Shown here: piece by piece, positions 1 through 13,355 of the stretch
Numbering within the stretch: position 1 is the first letter of the stretch
Layout of the letters: every line of letters begins with the position of its first letter
DNA from: Rhinopithecus roxellana
Lineage: Eukaryota > Chordata > Mammalia > Primates > Cercopithecidae
Direction of reading: 5' to 3'
Length of the DNA stretch: 64,000 nt
NCBI RefSeq assembly: GCF_007565055.1
Contig: NC_044564.1
Coordinates: 79,008,563 to 79,072,562, forward strand
The notes under the pieces: model-generated
What the model was told of the DNA's origin: nothing
The model's database searches: none
The model's input: the letters and a program-made list of their open reading frames with translations, nothing else
Position numbers and translations under genes: made by a program

Positions 1-89
1 CAGGATGGTCTCGATCTCCTGACCTCGTGATCCACCCGTCTCGGCCTCCCAAAGTGCTGGGATTACAGGCGTGAGCCACCGTGCCTGGC
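1..89 (-). mobile_element. Alu (AluY-like), cut by window start
   Basis: Reverse complement of the first part of an Alu left monomer, ending at the Alu 5' end GCCTGGC at position 89. Confidence 0.9.
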
Positions 90-2904
90 GATTTAGTTTT
101 CTTCTGCAGTCTAAGAGTATTTGTCTTTCTATAGGTCATTTTAAGCATTTACCTTTAAATGATAAATGACAGTCAATCTTAACTTCTGACATATTGTTTT
201 ATACTTTTTTTTTTTTTTTTACACTTTCCTGTTTTTCCTTTTTGGTTTTTGTTTTCTTTCTTTTGCTTATTTGGCTTATATTTTGTTTACATTTATCTTC
301 CCTAGTCATTTTGATGTATACGTCCTGTTTTTTATTTTATGAATGGCCACCTTCAAGTTTTTCAAAAGTGCTATTTAACCTATACTTCTGTATTTCTAAT
401 ATTAAATAGTGAAAGCATATTTTGAACACTCATGTGTCAATGAGGAACTCTGCATACTGTAACTTTCATCCTTCCTTTTCCGTTCCAAGTCTTTGCTAAT
501 TTACTATGAAATTTGAGATCTATGTTACTTTTTTCTGTAGATGTTTTCAAGAGGAACTTTGACTTAAAATATACTTTAATGTTGAAAATACATTTTGCAG
601 TCTAATTCCATTGGCCTTCATGGTTACTAGATGTGACAATAAGTCTATTGACTACTTGGTTAGCACTGTAGTTACAATTTTTAAAAATATTTTCTCATTT
701 TTATTGGGAAGTTGGAAGAGACTGACAAGGGTGCTAGTCAAATGACATTTTAAATCTGAGGTCCAGACTTCAGAATTAAAAGGATATGCTTCCATTAAAT
801 GATGCTGTTAATTAAGTATGACCTAACATTGGTGTGTTTTAAAATCCTTTGTTTTCTTTAATTAAAGAAGAAACAGGTGTAATGGGTTTGGATTTTTAGT
901 TATAACAGTCTGCACATTTAAACTTTATTTTTTTGAATTGTGCGAAGTAACAGAACATAAATCCCTATTACCATTGAGATTTCAGCTGCATCTTGGAAGA
1001 GATTGGACTTCAGCAGATAAATATGTGTAGAGAAGGGCATCCTTGGCAGGAGAAATAATGTCAGCAATGTCCAGGAAAGAAAAGCTTTCAGGGAGTTGGG
1101 GGCTAAGAAGACCAAAGGTAAAAGTCTGCAGTAGTTTAAGTGAGATGATGAGGCTATGAAAAGGAATGTGAGGGACAATACAGAGCTAAAATGGACAGAC
1201 AATGGACTGGATATTAGCAGTGACAGAGTTGTTGACAATAACTTGGAGTTTTTAAGCATCTGTACTTGTGAAGGTGAATCTTTAAGCTCCAATGAGAGAA
1301 AGAGTGAAGGTTGAGAGGAGAGAAGATGCTAAGTTCTTACTGGACGTGCTGCATTTGAGATACCTATCTAGGTGTCCAGCAGACACTTTCATAACATGCA
1401 TTTATTGTTGGGAAGACAGAATTAGAGACCTAGATTTGGAACAGGTGCTAAGCAAAGTCCTGAAAGTTGGTGAGATCACTGTGAAAACGGAAATGGGGAC
1501 TTCCGTAGCACTGGTCAGGCCATAATTTCTGGGCTAAGGCCATAGCCACTTGCTGAGTTTTGGCAAGGAGGGTGAATGGGAAATGAGATCCAAGAGAAAT
1601 CTGCTATTTTAGATTCATAGTCTTACATGTGGTCCAGAGAGTACTTGTGTTTCCACTGAGATGATCAAAGTACTAAGGCAAAGGGGTTCCCAGTCAAACA
1701 ATGCATATGGAGAAGCTACTGTGCCCAACTTTGTTAGGAAAAAGGAAGAGTTATGAATTCTAACACTGTTCCGGATGTTTTACATTTGAGATCTCCTTTA
1801 GTCATTACTGTTGCTTATTTTGTCTGAGCCAGTTTCCTCATCCGTGGTATGGAGGTAAAATGTCTATTTCATATGGTGGTTATGAGAACTCATTAAAAAC
1901 AATGCATGTAAAGTAACTAGACTGTGGTAGCTACTTAGTAAGTTATAGCTATTGTTAATGATTTTTGTAACTCTTTATGTGTCATTGAAACACTGCTATT
2001 GTAAACATAACTAGCAAACACTTGATAGTAGTGATTTGCACACTGCTCTTTAAATAAATAGCCACTCTAGGGAGGTACCCAAAGAGAGTGCTTCAAGATT
2101 GAGGGAGCTTGTACAAAGCTGGGCTTTTATTTCTTTATCAACCCACAGGAAGCATGGTGTTATCTGTTTGTGAGTGTTGCTTGAAATGAGTATAGGGAGA
2201 CCTAAAAGCACCAGGGGAGGGAGCAGTGATTGAACCTAGAGAGAGCTTTGGCAGGAGAGGGTTGTCGGTCAGAACTGTGGCTTCTGTAGATGGCTTAACA
2301 GAGATGGAGCTGGGAAAATAAATAGCCTGACCACACTGTCCTTCCATCCTTGTGTGTCCTGCTGGCACTTTCCATTGCCTGAACTCAGTGGGACATAGGT
2401 AGCCATCATGGATCCAGGGTTGAGTGGAGAAGGGAGGAGAGCAGTCAGAGAGGGGCACACCTTGTCAGAATGAAGAGAAGAGCAATAGCCAAGAAACAGC
2501 CTGGTTTTAGCAAGTGAGACCCATACACTGTGATGTTTAAATTTGTGTACTAAATGTGACTTAAGAATAGACCCAGCCTGTGACCAGAATATCTGATTTG
2601 AACATTTAATGAAGTTGCCTCTCTGGCTTTCATGATTTGTATGGCTTTTCCTCAAGTGACTGCACAGATAGGCTCTGTCTCCTTGCTTCCAGAACAACAT
2701 ATATATATATCTACATTGTTTACATAGGAAGATAAAGGAGGAGTTGTTTTCCTAAGCCATTAGTGTGACGAAATGCATGGCAGCCTCTGTATATAGGATT
2801 GTGGCCTATCATATTGCCATACCTACTGGCTACCAAGTTTATATAGTCGGTAAAACATAACCCCTTCCATGTGGCATCTGGCAGGTTTCCCAGGGTAGAG
2901 AAAA

Positions 2905-3400
2905 GCATGAGCCAAGTCTTGAAGGCTGAGCAGGAGTTAGCCAGTTGAATGTGGAGAGAAGAGAAGTGTTGTAGGAAGGCAATGCAGACAGGGAGTATAG
3001 TTCATGAAAAAATGGAAAAGAGGTTGGGCACTGTGCCTCATGCCTGTAATCCCAGCACTTTGGGAGGCTGAGGCAGGCAGATCACGAGGTCAAGAGATCG
3101 AGACCATCCTGGCCAACATGGTGAAAACCTCTCTCTACTAAAAATACAAAAATTAGCTGGGCATGGTGGTGCGTGTCTGTAGTCCCAGCTACTTGGGAGG
3201 CTGAGGCAGGAGAATTGCTTGAGCCCGGGAGGCAGAGCTTGCCGTGAGCCAAGATCACGTCACTGCACTCCAGCCTGGAGAGAGAGCAAGACTCTGTCTC
3301 AAAAAAAAAAAGGAAAAGGATAATATGTAAAGAGTGTAGCTCATGCGAAGACGCTACGGATGATTCGTAAAGAAGAGCTCCGTATGTGTTTGGAATGATG
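2905..3400 (+). mobile_element. L2 fragment split by an Alu
   Basis: TCTTGAAGGCTGAGCAGGAG and AAGGCAATGCAGACAGGGAG precede the Alu at 3023; a similar background resumes after 3311. Confidence 0.6.
3023..3311 (+). mobile_element. Alu, full length
   Basis: GTTGGGCACTGTGCCTCATG start, middle ACTAAAAATACAAAAATTAG, and an 11-base A tail. Related GGAAAAG-containing flanks on both sides suggest a degraded target duplication. It interrupts an L2-like sequence (2905-3400). Confidence 0.9.
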
Positions 3401-5049
3401 TTACTGCCATTGGAATGAATATGGGGACTGGTAGGGGCCCATGGGGATTACACTTAATACATTTACACCTAAAGTTTCTCAAGAACTCTCTCTTGAGGAA
3501 TGCACGTAAGCCTCTGACCCTTGAGACATTTAGGCCTGCAGTTTGATAGAGGAAAAACAGACATAATTCTACCTGGCAAATGTATCTGTTGTTTGGAAGC
3601 CCACAGGATTTTTTTTAAATTGAGGTGAGGGAGTGTGATCAGACAAGCTACTTCCCAAATAGGTGGCACACAATCACAGAAATAATTCACATATGGCCTG
3701 GAAGACAATCGATTCCAAAATTATAGTAAAGCAGTTCCTAAACTAAATGGTACAAGGCTGGAGGGCCTCTGAGCCCTCTTGCAGCACTGAGCTAAGAATA
3801 TGTCCCCTCTAGTGAGCCGGAGAATTATGCTTCAGAACATAGAGCTCCTGTCCTGTTCAAGAGGGAAGAGAAGCAACATATAGGGAAGGGAAAAGAGAAT
3901 TCTTTGAGCACAATATTGGGAGAGTATATTTCATTGTCAGGTTGAACAAAGAGAATTCCACAAGACAGTGTTGCCAGGAAGAGAGTATCAACTGTGCACA
4001 TACTTTTAAAGATGAAGAAAATGTGAGAGGGGGTTTTTGGGCTTAGAGACACCTATGGGGCTCTTTGGGTTAGGTTAAGTGAGTGGTCTCCCTGAGACTC
4101 AGTTGGCAAAGGCCCAAGGAGCAACTTCATATGCTCATCTCCAAACAGCCCCTGATCTCCCCATGGCTGCCACCACACTGCCAGGCTGGTTGTGAAACTG
4201 CTTTTCCAGAATTGCTTGCACGTGCAGAGAACTGGTCTCCTGGTAAGGTCAGCCCTGTAAAAAAGGGGGCAAGAATCAAAGCACTCTTGAAGGAAACACA
4301 GGAACTCTTCCTTAGCTCTCGATCGGCCTGTTTCCTGCCCATGTGGGTTTGAAGTGTGAGGGAGGGTAGGGACACAGCAGGACACAAAGCCATGAGCCGT
4401 CCTTCCTTCTAAGGGTGTCTTAGCTCCGAGACGACTTTAAAAACGGTCTTCCTCTGAGGCTGACACAGACTGTAATTTCACACAGATTTACTTGATCAAA
4501 CTGGCTGTGTGCCATGATAATACAAATAGTCTTTTACACAGAAATCAATGATTTAGAAGCTATTGCCCTGTTTTACACATGAGGAAACTAAGAACTTCAA
4601 GACCAAAGTTCTTCATGACCCTGCTGTCCTGTTAACCATGTCAGGCAATTAGTAATTCACGAAATAGTTGCCTGGGTTTAAGATGCATTACTTTCAATTA
4701 CTGCTAGGATTGTTCCAATTCAACTCACATATGTTTAAAATATGTAGTCTGTCGAACACAGTGCTTGGTGCTGGATCATTGAAGACAGAAAGCTCACTAA
4801 GGAAGGAGACAAACATGTCAATATTTAATTAGAACAGTGTCACTAGATTAGTTGTGTGTGCCTTCCTATAAATAAAAATCTTTATTTTAAAATTACAGAA
4901 GAAATGAAATACAAAACTAAGCATGCAAAACAATAAGTGAGTATCTTCTATGCTGCTTCTTCCCTCAACCCTCATGTGCCTGCCAATTTGGTCAGCAACA
5001 GGTATCACTGTTAACAGGTTGGTGTATGATTTCTAGGCTTAGATGTCAC

Positions 5050-6830
5050 CATACTGTTCTTGTTTTCTTTGCTTTACATTTCAAGGCTCATGCAAACTTA
5101 TAATACTCTATAATATGTATGTACCATTATTTATTTAGACATGCTTCTAAAGTTGATGAACTTTATTTTGTTTATAATTTGTGGCTATATGCTGCAATGA
5201 ATATCCTTGCCATATCTTTGCATATTTTTCCTGGTAAATATGAAAGATACATTTTTATTATAAATGTTAAAATTAATCTACAGTATAATGGGCTTTTGTG
5301 TGTATACAACTCTATGAGTTTTAACACATACACTCACGTATCTGCCACTAAGAACAGCGATCAGAATACAGAATAGTACCATCACCCCCAAAATCTTTTT
5401 TGTGCTGCCCCTTTGTAGTCTAATTTCTCCCAGCCCTAATCCTTGGCAGCCACTCATCTGGTCTCATCCCTACAGGCCTGCCTTTCTTAGAATGTCATAT
5501 AAATGCAGTCGGACAGTAGGTAGAGGATGATTTTAGCTTCTTCACTCAGCATAATGCCATGTTGTTGCAAGTAGCAATAGTTTTTTTTCTTTTCATTGTT
5601 AAGTAGCATGGATATACTATAGCTTGTTTATGCATTTATCCACTGAAGGATATTTGGGTGCTTCCAGTTTGGGGTGATTATGAATAAATAGAGCTGCTAT
5701 AAACATTCTTTTTTTTTTTTTTTTTTTTCTGGGGAGGGAGTCTCGCTTTGTCACCCAGGCTGGAGTGCAGTGGCGCAATCTCAGCTCACCGCAACCTCCG
5801 GCTCACTGCAAGCTCCACCTCCTGGATTCATGCCATTTTCCTGCCTCAGCCTCCCGAGTAGCTGGGACTGCAGGTGCCCGCCACCACGCCCAGCTAATTT
5901 TTTGTATTTTTAGTAGAGATGGAGTTTCACCATGTTAGCCAGGAGGTCTGGATCTCCTGACCTCGTGATCCACCCACCTCGGCCTCCCAAAGTGCTGGGA
6001 TTACAGACATGAAACACCGCGCCTGGCCAACATTCTTTGTATGAATATACATTTTCATTTCTGAAGGGTAAATGCCTACAAGTGGGATTGTTGGGTGATA
6101 TGTAAGTGTATGTTTAACTTTATAAGAAATTGTTCAACCAATTTCCACAGTGGCTATACCACCCATTTTACATTACTTCCATCAATAGACGAGAATTACT
6201 ATTGCTATACATTCTATCTAGCACTGGGTATTATCAGGTTTTCTTTTTTCTTTTCTTTTTTTTTGATCTGTTCTAATAGGTTTGTAGCAGCACCTCACTG
6301 TGGTTTCACTTAGCATTTCCATATGGTTAATGATATTAAACATGTTCTTATTTGCCTTCCATATATTTTCTCTGGTGAAGTGTCTCAAATCTTTTGCTCA
6401 TTTAAGAAAATTGAGTTGTTTTCTTACTGTTGAGTTTTGAGAGCTTTTTATGCATTCTTGAGGCAAGTTATTTGCCAGATATGTGATTTGCAAATATTTT
6501 CTCCCAGTTTGTAGTTTGTCTTTTTATTTTCTTAACAATGTCTTCCATAGACTAAAGTTTTAAATTTTAATAAAATTCAGCGTATCCATTTCTTTTTTAT
6601 TCATGGTGTCTGTGACAGCTAATTTTTGGTGTCATAGCTAACAATCACTTTCTAACTCCAGTGTCATGAAGATTTTCTTCTATATACCAAAAGTTTTGTA
6701 TTTTAATGTTTTACATGATTTATTTTTAGTGAATTTTTGTATACATGGGTGGTTTTAGGTTAGGGCATTTTTTTGGCATATTGATGTCCAACTGTTCCAA
6801 TATTACTTGTTGAAAAGAACAACTTTATTG
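5050..6830 (-). mobile_element. Old L1M-type fragment split by an Alu
   Basis: Antisense L1 phrases include CATAATGCCATGTTGTTGCA, TCCACTGAAGGATATTTGGG and TTTGCAAATATTTTCTCCCA. All reading frames are ruined. Confidence 0.8.
5712..6028 (-). mobile_element. Alu inserted in an old L1
   Basis: Full-length Alu on the minus strand with a long poly(T) start. The target duplication AACATTCTTT is at 5702-5711 and 6029-6038. About 17 extra bases near 5787-5803 look like a partial duplication of the GCTCACTGCAA segment. Confidence 0.93.
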
Positions 6831-6879
6831 GATTGTTAGACATTTTTGATGTGAGATGGTATAATATAGTTTAATTGTT

Positions 6880-7085
6880 GAAAGAATGGAGTGGAACCAG
6901 TCCGCCTAAATTCCAGTCTCAGCTCTGCTACAAATTAGCTGTGTAACAATCACCAGGTATTTAATCTCTTTTTGTCTTAGTCTCCTTTTCTGTTAAATGG
7001 AAACAGTCATAGTACCTACTCCCTAGATTGCTATGAGGATTGAGTTATTATGTGAGACATATTTAGAGTAGTGCCTGATATATGA
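6880..7085 (+). mobile_element. MIR
   Basis: CAGTCTCAGCTCTGCTACAA, TGTAACAATCACCAGGTATT and GCTATGAGGATTGAGTTATT follow the MIR consensus order. Confidence 0.85.
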
Positions 7086-7099
7086 GTGATGAATTAGGG

Positions 7100-7960
7100 T
7101 TAGCTTTTATGTAACTTTTCAATTATTGTAGATATTGCAAGCACGTCCTGTAAACATGTTTTACTAATTACACTGCCCATCAACAATATAGATATTTCTA
7201 TTTAAAAGCCGGCACCAGATATTATGACCCTCTCCATTTTTGACAATTTGATAGGCAAATAATGAGATGTCTTTTTAGTCTGTATTTTGAGATCTGTGGT
7301 CAGGTTAAACATCTCTTCAACTTTTCACATGTTACGAGTGTATTGGCTTTTGATGAGTAACAAGGCATCCAAAACAGTAAAACAGCAAACATTTATTATG
7401 ACTTATGCTTCTGTAAGTCATCTGGGAAACTCTGGCTTAAGCTGGATTGGTCTCTCATCCTTGAGCAGGTTAGTCTGGGCTTCTCCTCATAATGGCCTCA
7501 AGGTTCCATAGAGCAGCAAGAGAGTGCAAGGCCAGTGGGAGAGCTCAGTGGGCAAGCACTTTTCAAGCCTCTGCTTATGCCACATTGGCTAATGCTCCAT
7601 TGATCAAAAGAAGTCCCGTGGCCAAGCCTAGATTCAAGAGATGAAAAAAGAGACACCACTTCTTGATGGAGTGAAATGCAAAATATTGTGACCACTTTTT
7701 TCTTGAATCTACTGCAATTGGCTATTTGTGTTTCCTTCTCTGTGAACTGCTATTGGTTCATTGACTTATGCAATTTCTTTATATGTTATACATATTAACT
7801 CCTTAAGTTTTACATGTAACAGTATTTTTCTACTTGGTCATTTAACTTCATTTATGTAATCTTTTGCTATATAGAAGGTTTTGACTTTTCTGTGATCAAA
7901 TCTGTCAGTGTTTTTTCTTCATGACATTGGATGGCCAGAATGTAAACTTTTTGAAGGCAG
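7100..7960. mobile_element. Degraded LINE sequence with a second inserted repeat
   Basis: LINE-like AT-rich text (7100-7330 and 7700-7960) surrounds 7335-7690. The inner part reads like a dispersed primate repeat (CCTCATAATGGCCTCAAGG, AGATTCAAGAGATG, CCACTTCTTGATGGAGTGAAA) that I cannot name. Confidence 0.5.
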
Positions 7961-8060
7961 AAACTGTATTTTTTTTTTTTATTATTTTCTTGACCCACAG
8001 AAAGCAGCACAGAGCCCAGCCCATAGTAATAATTAAGTCAATTTTTATTGAATGAATTCA
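7930..8060 (+). mobile_element. L2 3' end
   Basis: AGAATGTAAACTTTTTGAAGG, GCACAGAGCCCAGCCCATAG and TTTATTGAATGAATT follow the L2 3' end. Confidence 0.75.
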
Positions 8061-8084
8061 TTCACTGAAGGCCAGTCTAACTCA

Positions 8085-8112
8085 CTCATTTATTTATTTA
8101 TTTATTCATTCA
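8085..8112. repeat. (TTTA)n microsatellite
   Basis: About five TTTA units beside L2-derived TTCATTCATC text. Confidence 0.85.
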
Positions 8113-8224
8113 TCAATATTTATGGAATACCTATTATGAACCAGGCATTGTACTTATTGTTAGAGATACAGCGAGGGGCAAATTTGACTTTTAGATGGTG
8201 TGTAGACTAAAGCGCGGTAGGTAG

Positions 8225-8410
8225 CAATAGAACTTATTATCAGTGAGACATAGGTTCAAATTCTATCTTTCTACTTATGTGACCTTGGGCATATCCTTAA
8301 ACATTCCTGAATTTCAGGGTTTTTTAACCTATAAAATTGAGTGTAAATGCTTTCCTTCAATAGTGTAAGAATTCAAGTGGACAATGTTTGTAAAGCACTT
8401 AGCATTGTTT
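8225..8410 (+). mobile_element. MIR
   Basis: GTTCAAATTCTATCTTTCTAC, ATGTGACCTTGGGCATATCC and AATGTTTGTAAAGCACTTAG. Confidence 0.75.
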
Positions 8411-9300
8411 TTATTATGTATTATATAATAAAAATTGTCAGCGTCCTTTTCTATATGGTATAATCTCAGGCCTACTAGGAAGGCTAGGTGACTTCTTTTG
8501 TCAGTTTCCTCTTAGCAAACAAATATAATCCTGAATTTCTTCCATTATACACTCATTTCTTTGGTTTGCTCCTCCAGTAGTTCTCAGTGAATTGTCACTT
8601 TGAGCGATTCTTGCTGATTCTCCTCTTTGTGCAGGCAAGTCAGTCAAATTGCCTTCTCTGTTGGGAGCAGAAGAACAGGGCACGGAGGAGACAGAGTTTT
8701 GTGCAGTGCTGTCTTGGAAGATAGATATGCTTGGTTGTGGGTGTGGGTATGCACGTCTTTGAGCAGCATAAGGGTAGATGGGATCTTGGCAGGTAATTGA
8801 ATCAGGAGAAGAGCCCAGAAAAATGTGGCCTGGTTCCAAAGATGCATTTCTCCCATACCAGGTATCCTGGTGCTGATAAACATGGTGCATTTAGAGAGCA
8901 TCCCACTCTTGAGACAAAGTGAATAGGGAAGATTATGAAGCAGCACTGCCAGGCTTAGGGGAATCTGTAAGGTGGCCAAAACTCCTCTCTAGATAGTCTC
9001 AGTTTCTCTGTCCTATACCTGTTCTAGCTTTTTAACCACCTCTCCTCAAAGTCTTTTTTTCTCTTCTTCCAATTTCTACCAAACTCCAGGATTCTCCAGG
9101 TGCCCTTCTGCCAGATGTGTATACATTCCAAATTCCCTTACACTAAGGACTTGGCTGTTAACACTGCTACTCTGGGGTGACAGAAAGGGCACTGGAGAAA
9201 AATCAGCACTTGAGGGCTGGCTCTACCACTACCCTTTGTGCAATCACCAACAGGTCTCTTTTCTATAGGCCTCAGATTGCCTGTTATAAAGTGTAAGGCT

Positions 9301-9592
9301 CGGCCAGGCATGTTGGCTTATGCCTGTAATCCCAGAATTTTGGGAGGCCAAGGCAGGAGCTTCACTTGAGCTCAGAGGTTTGAGACCAGTCTAGGCAACA
9401 CAGTGAGACCCCATGTCTACAAAAATTTTAAAGATTAGCTGGGGGCAGGGGTGTTGCATGCCTGTAGTCCTGGCTATTCAGGAGGCTGAGGTGGGAGGAT
9501 AACTTGAGCCCATGAGTTCGAGGCTGTAGTGAGCAGTGACTGCGCCACTGCACTGCAGCCTGGGTGACAGAGCAAGACACTGTCTCAAAAAA
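9301..9592 (+). mobile_element. AluJ/S-type Alu with 15-bp target duplication
   Basis: Diverged full-length Alu (AluJ-like GAGTTCGAGGCTGTAGTGAG). ATAAAGTGTAAGGCT is exactly repeated at 9286-9300 and 9593-9607. Confidence 0.93.
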
Positions 9593-10639
9593 ATAAAGTG
9601 TAAGGCTTGCACCAAGCAATCTGTAAAAACCTCTTCCGGTGTAAACAATTCTTGATTTGATGGAACCATGCTTCCTGCACCCCCACTGCCTCACGGAATG
9701 GAGTTTGCATATAAATGAATGTTCAATAAAGTCTCATTGTGTGGATACTCCGTCTATTCCCTGGAAATAAAAAGTTTCCTGCCAGCTGACTGATCCTCAT
9801 TCTAACAACACATGTGTTATTTGGCCTAGATGGAAACTTTCTGGCATTTGAAGGTGGGGAGAGGATGCCATTCCCTCCAGCAGACAGACAAAGGGTCCCA
9901 TTTGGCTGGAAAGCAGGGTTGGGAAACGGGCATGGCCTTTGGGGAAACTGGCATGGTACAACTCCTGGGTGAGAACAGGAGTTTGTTGTTAGAGAGTCAC
10001 AGCCCAGTCACATCCAGGATGCCCCTGGATAACTCTGAACTCCCAGCTATGCAATAAAAAGTTAGCAACTTCCTATAGTGATTTCCAGTCTTGTGCATTT
10101 TGGTATCTTCTTGTTAGCTGCCCAATATCTTCTTGGAAGGAATCTGGAGGAAGAAATTATTGCTCAGAGACTTACTACATACACAAAAGGATGATGGAGA
10201 ATAAAAAAGGATTAAAGTATTGGAAACATGCCTGGGAACTGGATTTCTTCAGGGGAGACAAGAATGCTGAAAAGATACTGAAAATACTTTAACGTAGGGT
10301 TGACACAGAGGAATAGTGCTGGTAGTTCTTAGGGCCCAACAAAAAGAAATTAGTAGCAACTTTAAGATACTGAAAGAACATTCTAGAAGTAAGTCCTACT
10401 AAAAACTCATCTTTGAAAAATGAGTAACTACTGCTCAGTAATTACCATTTTGGGGAAGATTTTTCTGATCTTGCTTTGCCTGGCTCTCTCTTGCTTTGCC
10501 TGGCTAATCCCAACTTTTCTTTAGGCCAAAAGTTCACAAACCCTCCTCCAAAACAGTCAAATCTGATGAAGTTTACCATTATGGTGTCTCATAAGCATCT
10601 TGTAATTCTCTCAGTACCTATCTGTATTTATGTGTTTAT

Positions 10640-10795
10640 GTGATTCATTTTCCATGTTTGTCTCCCACATTTGCCTATAAGCTACGAGAAGGTTGTTTAT
10701 TCATTGCTATGTCTCCAGCGCCAAGTGTAGTACTTGGCACAGGGGGAGCATGCAACCAGCCTGCTTGGTAAATGAGTGAATGGACATATAAACAA
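10640..10795 (+). mobile_element. L2 3' end
   Basis: TGTCTCCCACATTTGCCTAT, TTCATTGCTATGTCTCCAGC and GTAAATGAGTGAATGGA. Confidence 0.75.
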
Positions 10796-12105
10796 TTTAA
10801 TGAGTGTTTTTTGAACTGAAGAGAATTTTTCTTTTTCAGGACAGCAAAAACAAAAAACAAATAAACCTAAACTAAAATCCAAACAATTTCGCCAAATATC
10901 CTGGATAGTTTGGGAGTTGTCTTTGCTTCTTCGGCTCATTGCCACGGCCTTAATTCCAGAAATGCTTTTGACTCAGACCTTTTCAGTTCATTGCCAATTC
11001 TCTGATTCCTGAAATGCCTTTGGCCAAGGAAGTGCTGATTGGTATTTCAACTATTTAGAACTTTAAGATATCTACTTCTGTTACAAAGATGAAATGACCA
11101 TGAACACCTTTGAAAAATTTTAAACATAGCTAACACCAAATTTCCAAGAAACCATACGGTTAGTTGTTCTGAAGATGTGATGCATTATTCCAAACACACA
11201 GTAGCAGAATTCCACTCAATACTACAATTCTGAGGTAATAAGAAGCACAAGGGAGTAAGCCTGCGGTGCAATAATTTAACCTGCCTAAAATTTTCTCCTA
11301 GCTTGTGAACACTTCGAAGATCAGGGAGCTGGGTCAATCAGAACTTCATTATCTGCAGCTGTATCTGAACTGGAACGTGGGGAAAAAATCTAACTGTTGT
11401 GCTGAGTGGAGTGTATTTTCATTGATACGTTTAACCTTTCATCCCCTTCCTCTGTGAAAAACTGAAAATTCATGACCTTTGAGGTTTTATGTTTTTAATT
11501 AAGAAAATTTTTTTTCTTTCAAATAAAATCTTATATGAAGCCCCCCAAAAAATAAAATAAAAAGTTGAACAGCTCCCTGGGAGTGGGTGAGGGTGTGGGT
11601 CTGGAGTCCATTCTATTGATTTCACCTCTCCCACTCTCAGAAACTTCTGGAGCACCTTCTTAGAAAAAGAGAAATTATAGTTCCTTTAAACACAGTTTAA
11701 CATGGCTCTGTCTCTAATTTCTAATGTAATTAAATTCTATTATATGGGTGTTGATTCAGGCCCACAATCATTTCTGTAACTATTTTTAAGTAAAAATATT
11801 CCCATGTCTTAGTTAATGGCCCATTATTCATAGCAATATTGAATACAAGAAAATGTAAATATGAAAACTAGAGTTAAACAACATTGAGTTCACCATAATA
11901 AGATTTAGTGAGAAGACGCTACTAAGAAAGATTAGATACTGTTCAATATAGCACACAGAAAATACAGTGAGCAAAACATTTTAGAACATTGTTATGCTTC
12001 AATTGTGATGCCTGGTTATTAACTTGGCAGACGTCATGCCACAATGCTAAGTATTTCCTTATAAACAAGGACACACTTTTATGCAAACATTGAAAAAGTG
12101 TTTGA

Positions 12106-12395
12106 GGCTGGGTGTGGTGGCTCACATCTGTAATCCCAGCACTTTGGGAGGCCGAGGCAGGCGGATCACGAGGTCAGGAGTTCGAGATCAGCCTGGCCAA
12201 CATGGTGAAACCCCACCTCTACTAAAAATACAAAAAAAATTAGCTGGGCATGGTGGCGGGCACTTGTAATCCCAGCTACTCGAGAGGCTAAGGCAGGAGA
12301 TTCGTTTGAACCCAGGAGGCATAGGTTGCAGTGAGCCGAGATCGCGCCATTGTATGCCAACCTGGGCGACAGGGCGAGACTCCGTCTCAAAAAAA
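12106..12395 (+). mobile_element. AluS-type Alu with 14-bp target duplication
   Basis: GGCTGGGTGTGGTGGCTCAC start. GAAAAAGTGTTTGA is repeated at 12092-12105 and 12396-12409. Confidence 0.93.
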
Positions 12396-13055
12396 GAAAA
12401 AGTGTTTGAGAGATTTTTGTTAAGGAAAAATAGCATTAATCTCTAAAACATATAAGATGTGTGATATTAAATATGCATCTTGTTTTAGCAAGTTATTAGC
12501 CTTCATGATAGAAATATGAATTAAACTATGAATGAATTTGATCAGAGCCCTTTAGATATGGTTGTGATGAAACAACTCACTATCCGTCCCCAGCATGATT
12601 TGGAGAGGACAGTGCTGTAATGTAAGAAAGGGTATTAAGCAGAGAGATTGATATTGGCATGAGCCCAGATAGGATCTGTCTTCTGACAATGATTCTCAAG
12701 AAATGTCCCTAATGGAAAATTTCTTGAGTGGCACCAGATATGCAGTTCCAGCCATGCCTTTCATGGTGTCCGCAGCAGAACTCTTTCAAGAAGCCACTGA
12801 TCACAGTTGTACTCATTGTCGTCGAGCCTCTGCTCTATTCTTTCTGAAAGGCTAAGTTTGCCTACTTTTTTTTTTCAGCATTAAGTTTTAACTCCTTTAT
12901 TTTTCAGCATTGTGAGATAACATCACATTTCCTATTATTAAAGAAGAGAGAAAGAGAAAAATGCATTATTTGGATGTAATTTGAGATCTGGAGTGGGTAT
13001 AGGGATGAAGGATGAGACATAAAGGGACATATATGTCCATGGCTCTTGATTCTTT

Positions 13056-13083
13056 TCCAGCTGCCCCTTTTTCTCTCTCTCTT

Positions 13084-13132
<49 letters not shown>

Positions 13133-13355
13133 TTATACTTTAAGTTCTGGGATACATGTGCAGAGAGTGCGGGTTTGTTACATAGGTATACACGTGCCAT
13201 GGTGGTTTGCTGCACCCATCAACCCATCATCTACATTAGGTATTTCTCCTAATGCTATCCCTCCCTGACCTCAGGTGATCCTCCTGCCTCGGCCTCCGAA
13301 AGTGCTGGGATTACAGGCATGAGCCACCATGCCCAGCCTCCAGCTGCCCCTTTTT
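13056..13355 (-). mobile_element. Probable chimeric Alu-L1 retro-insertion with 17-bp target-site duplication
   Basis: Read on the minus strand, a complete Alu 5' end (13338 back to 13266, starting GGCTGGGCATGGTGG) is joined directly to an L1 3' end (13265 back to about 13130), followed by an A-rich tail expanded to (TAAA)n. The unit is flanked by identical 17-bp repeats TCCAGCTGCCCCTTTTT at 13056-13072 and 13339-13355. On the minus strand the target reads CTT|AAAAAGG, a good L1 endonuclease site. One duplication spanning both parts indicates a single insertion event. Confidence 0.75.
13081..13132. repeat. (TTTA)n microsatellite
   Basis: About eleven TTTA/ATTT units at the tail of the L1 part of the composite element; probably an expanded retrotransposon A-tail. 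Confidence 0.9.

Noticed and set aside
2138..2700. Overlapping minus-strand frames of 106 and 143 codons
   Set aside because: No domain, no sign of conservation that I can judge, and overlapping each other in different frames; treated as chance frames in intron 1.
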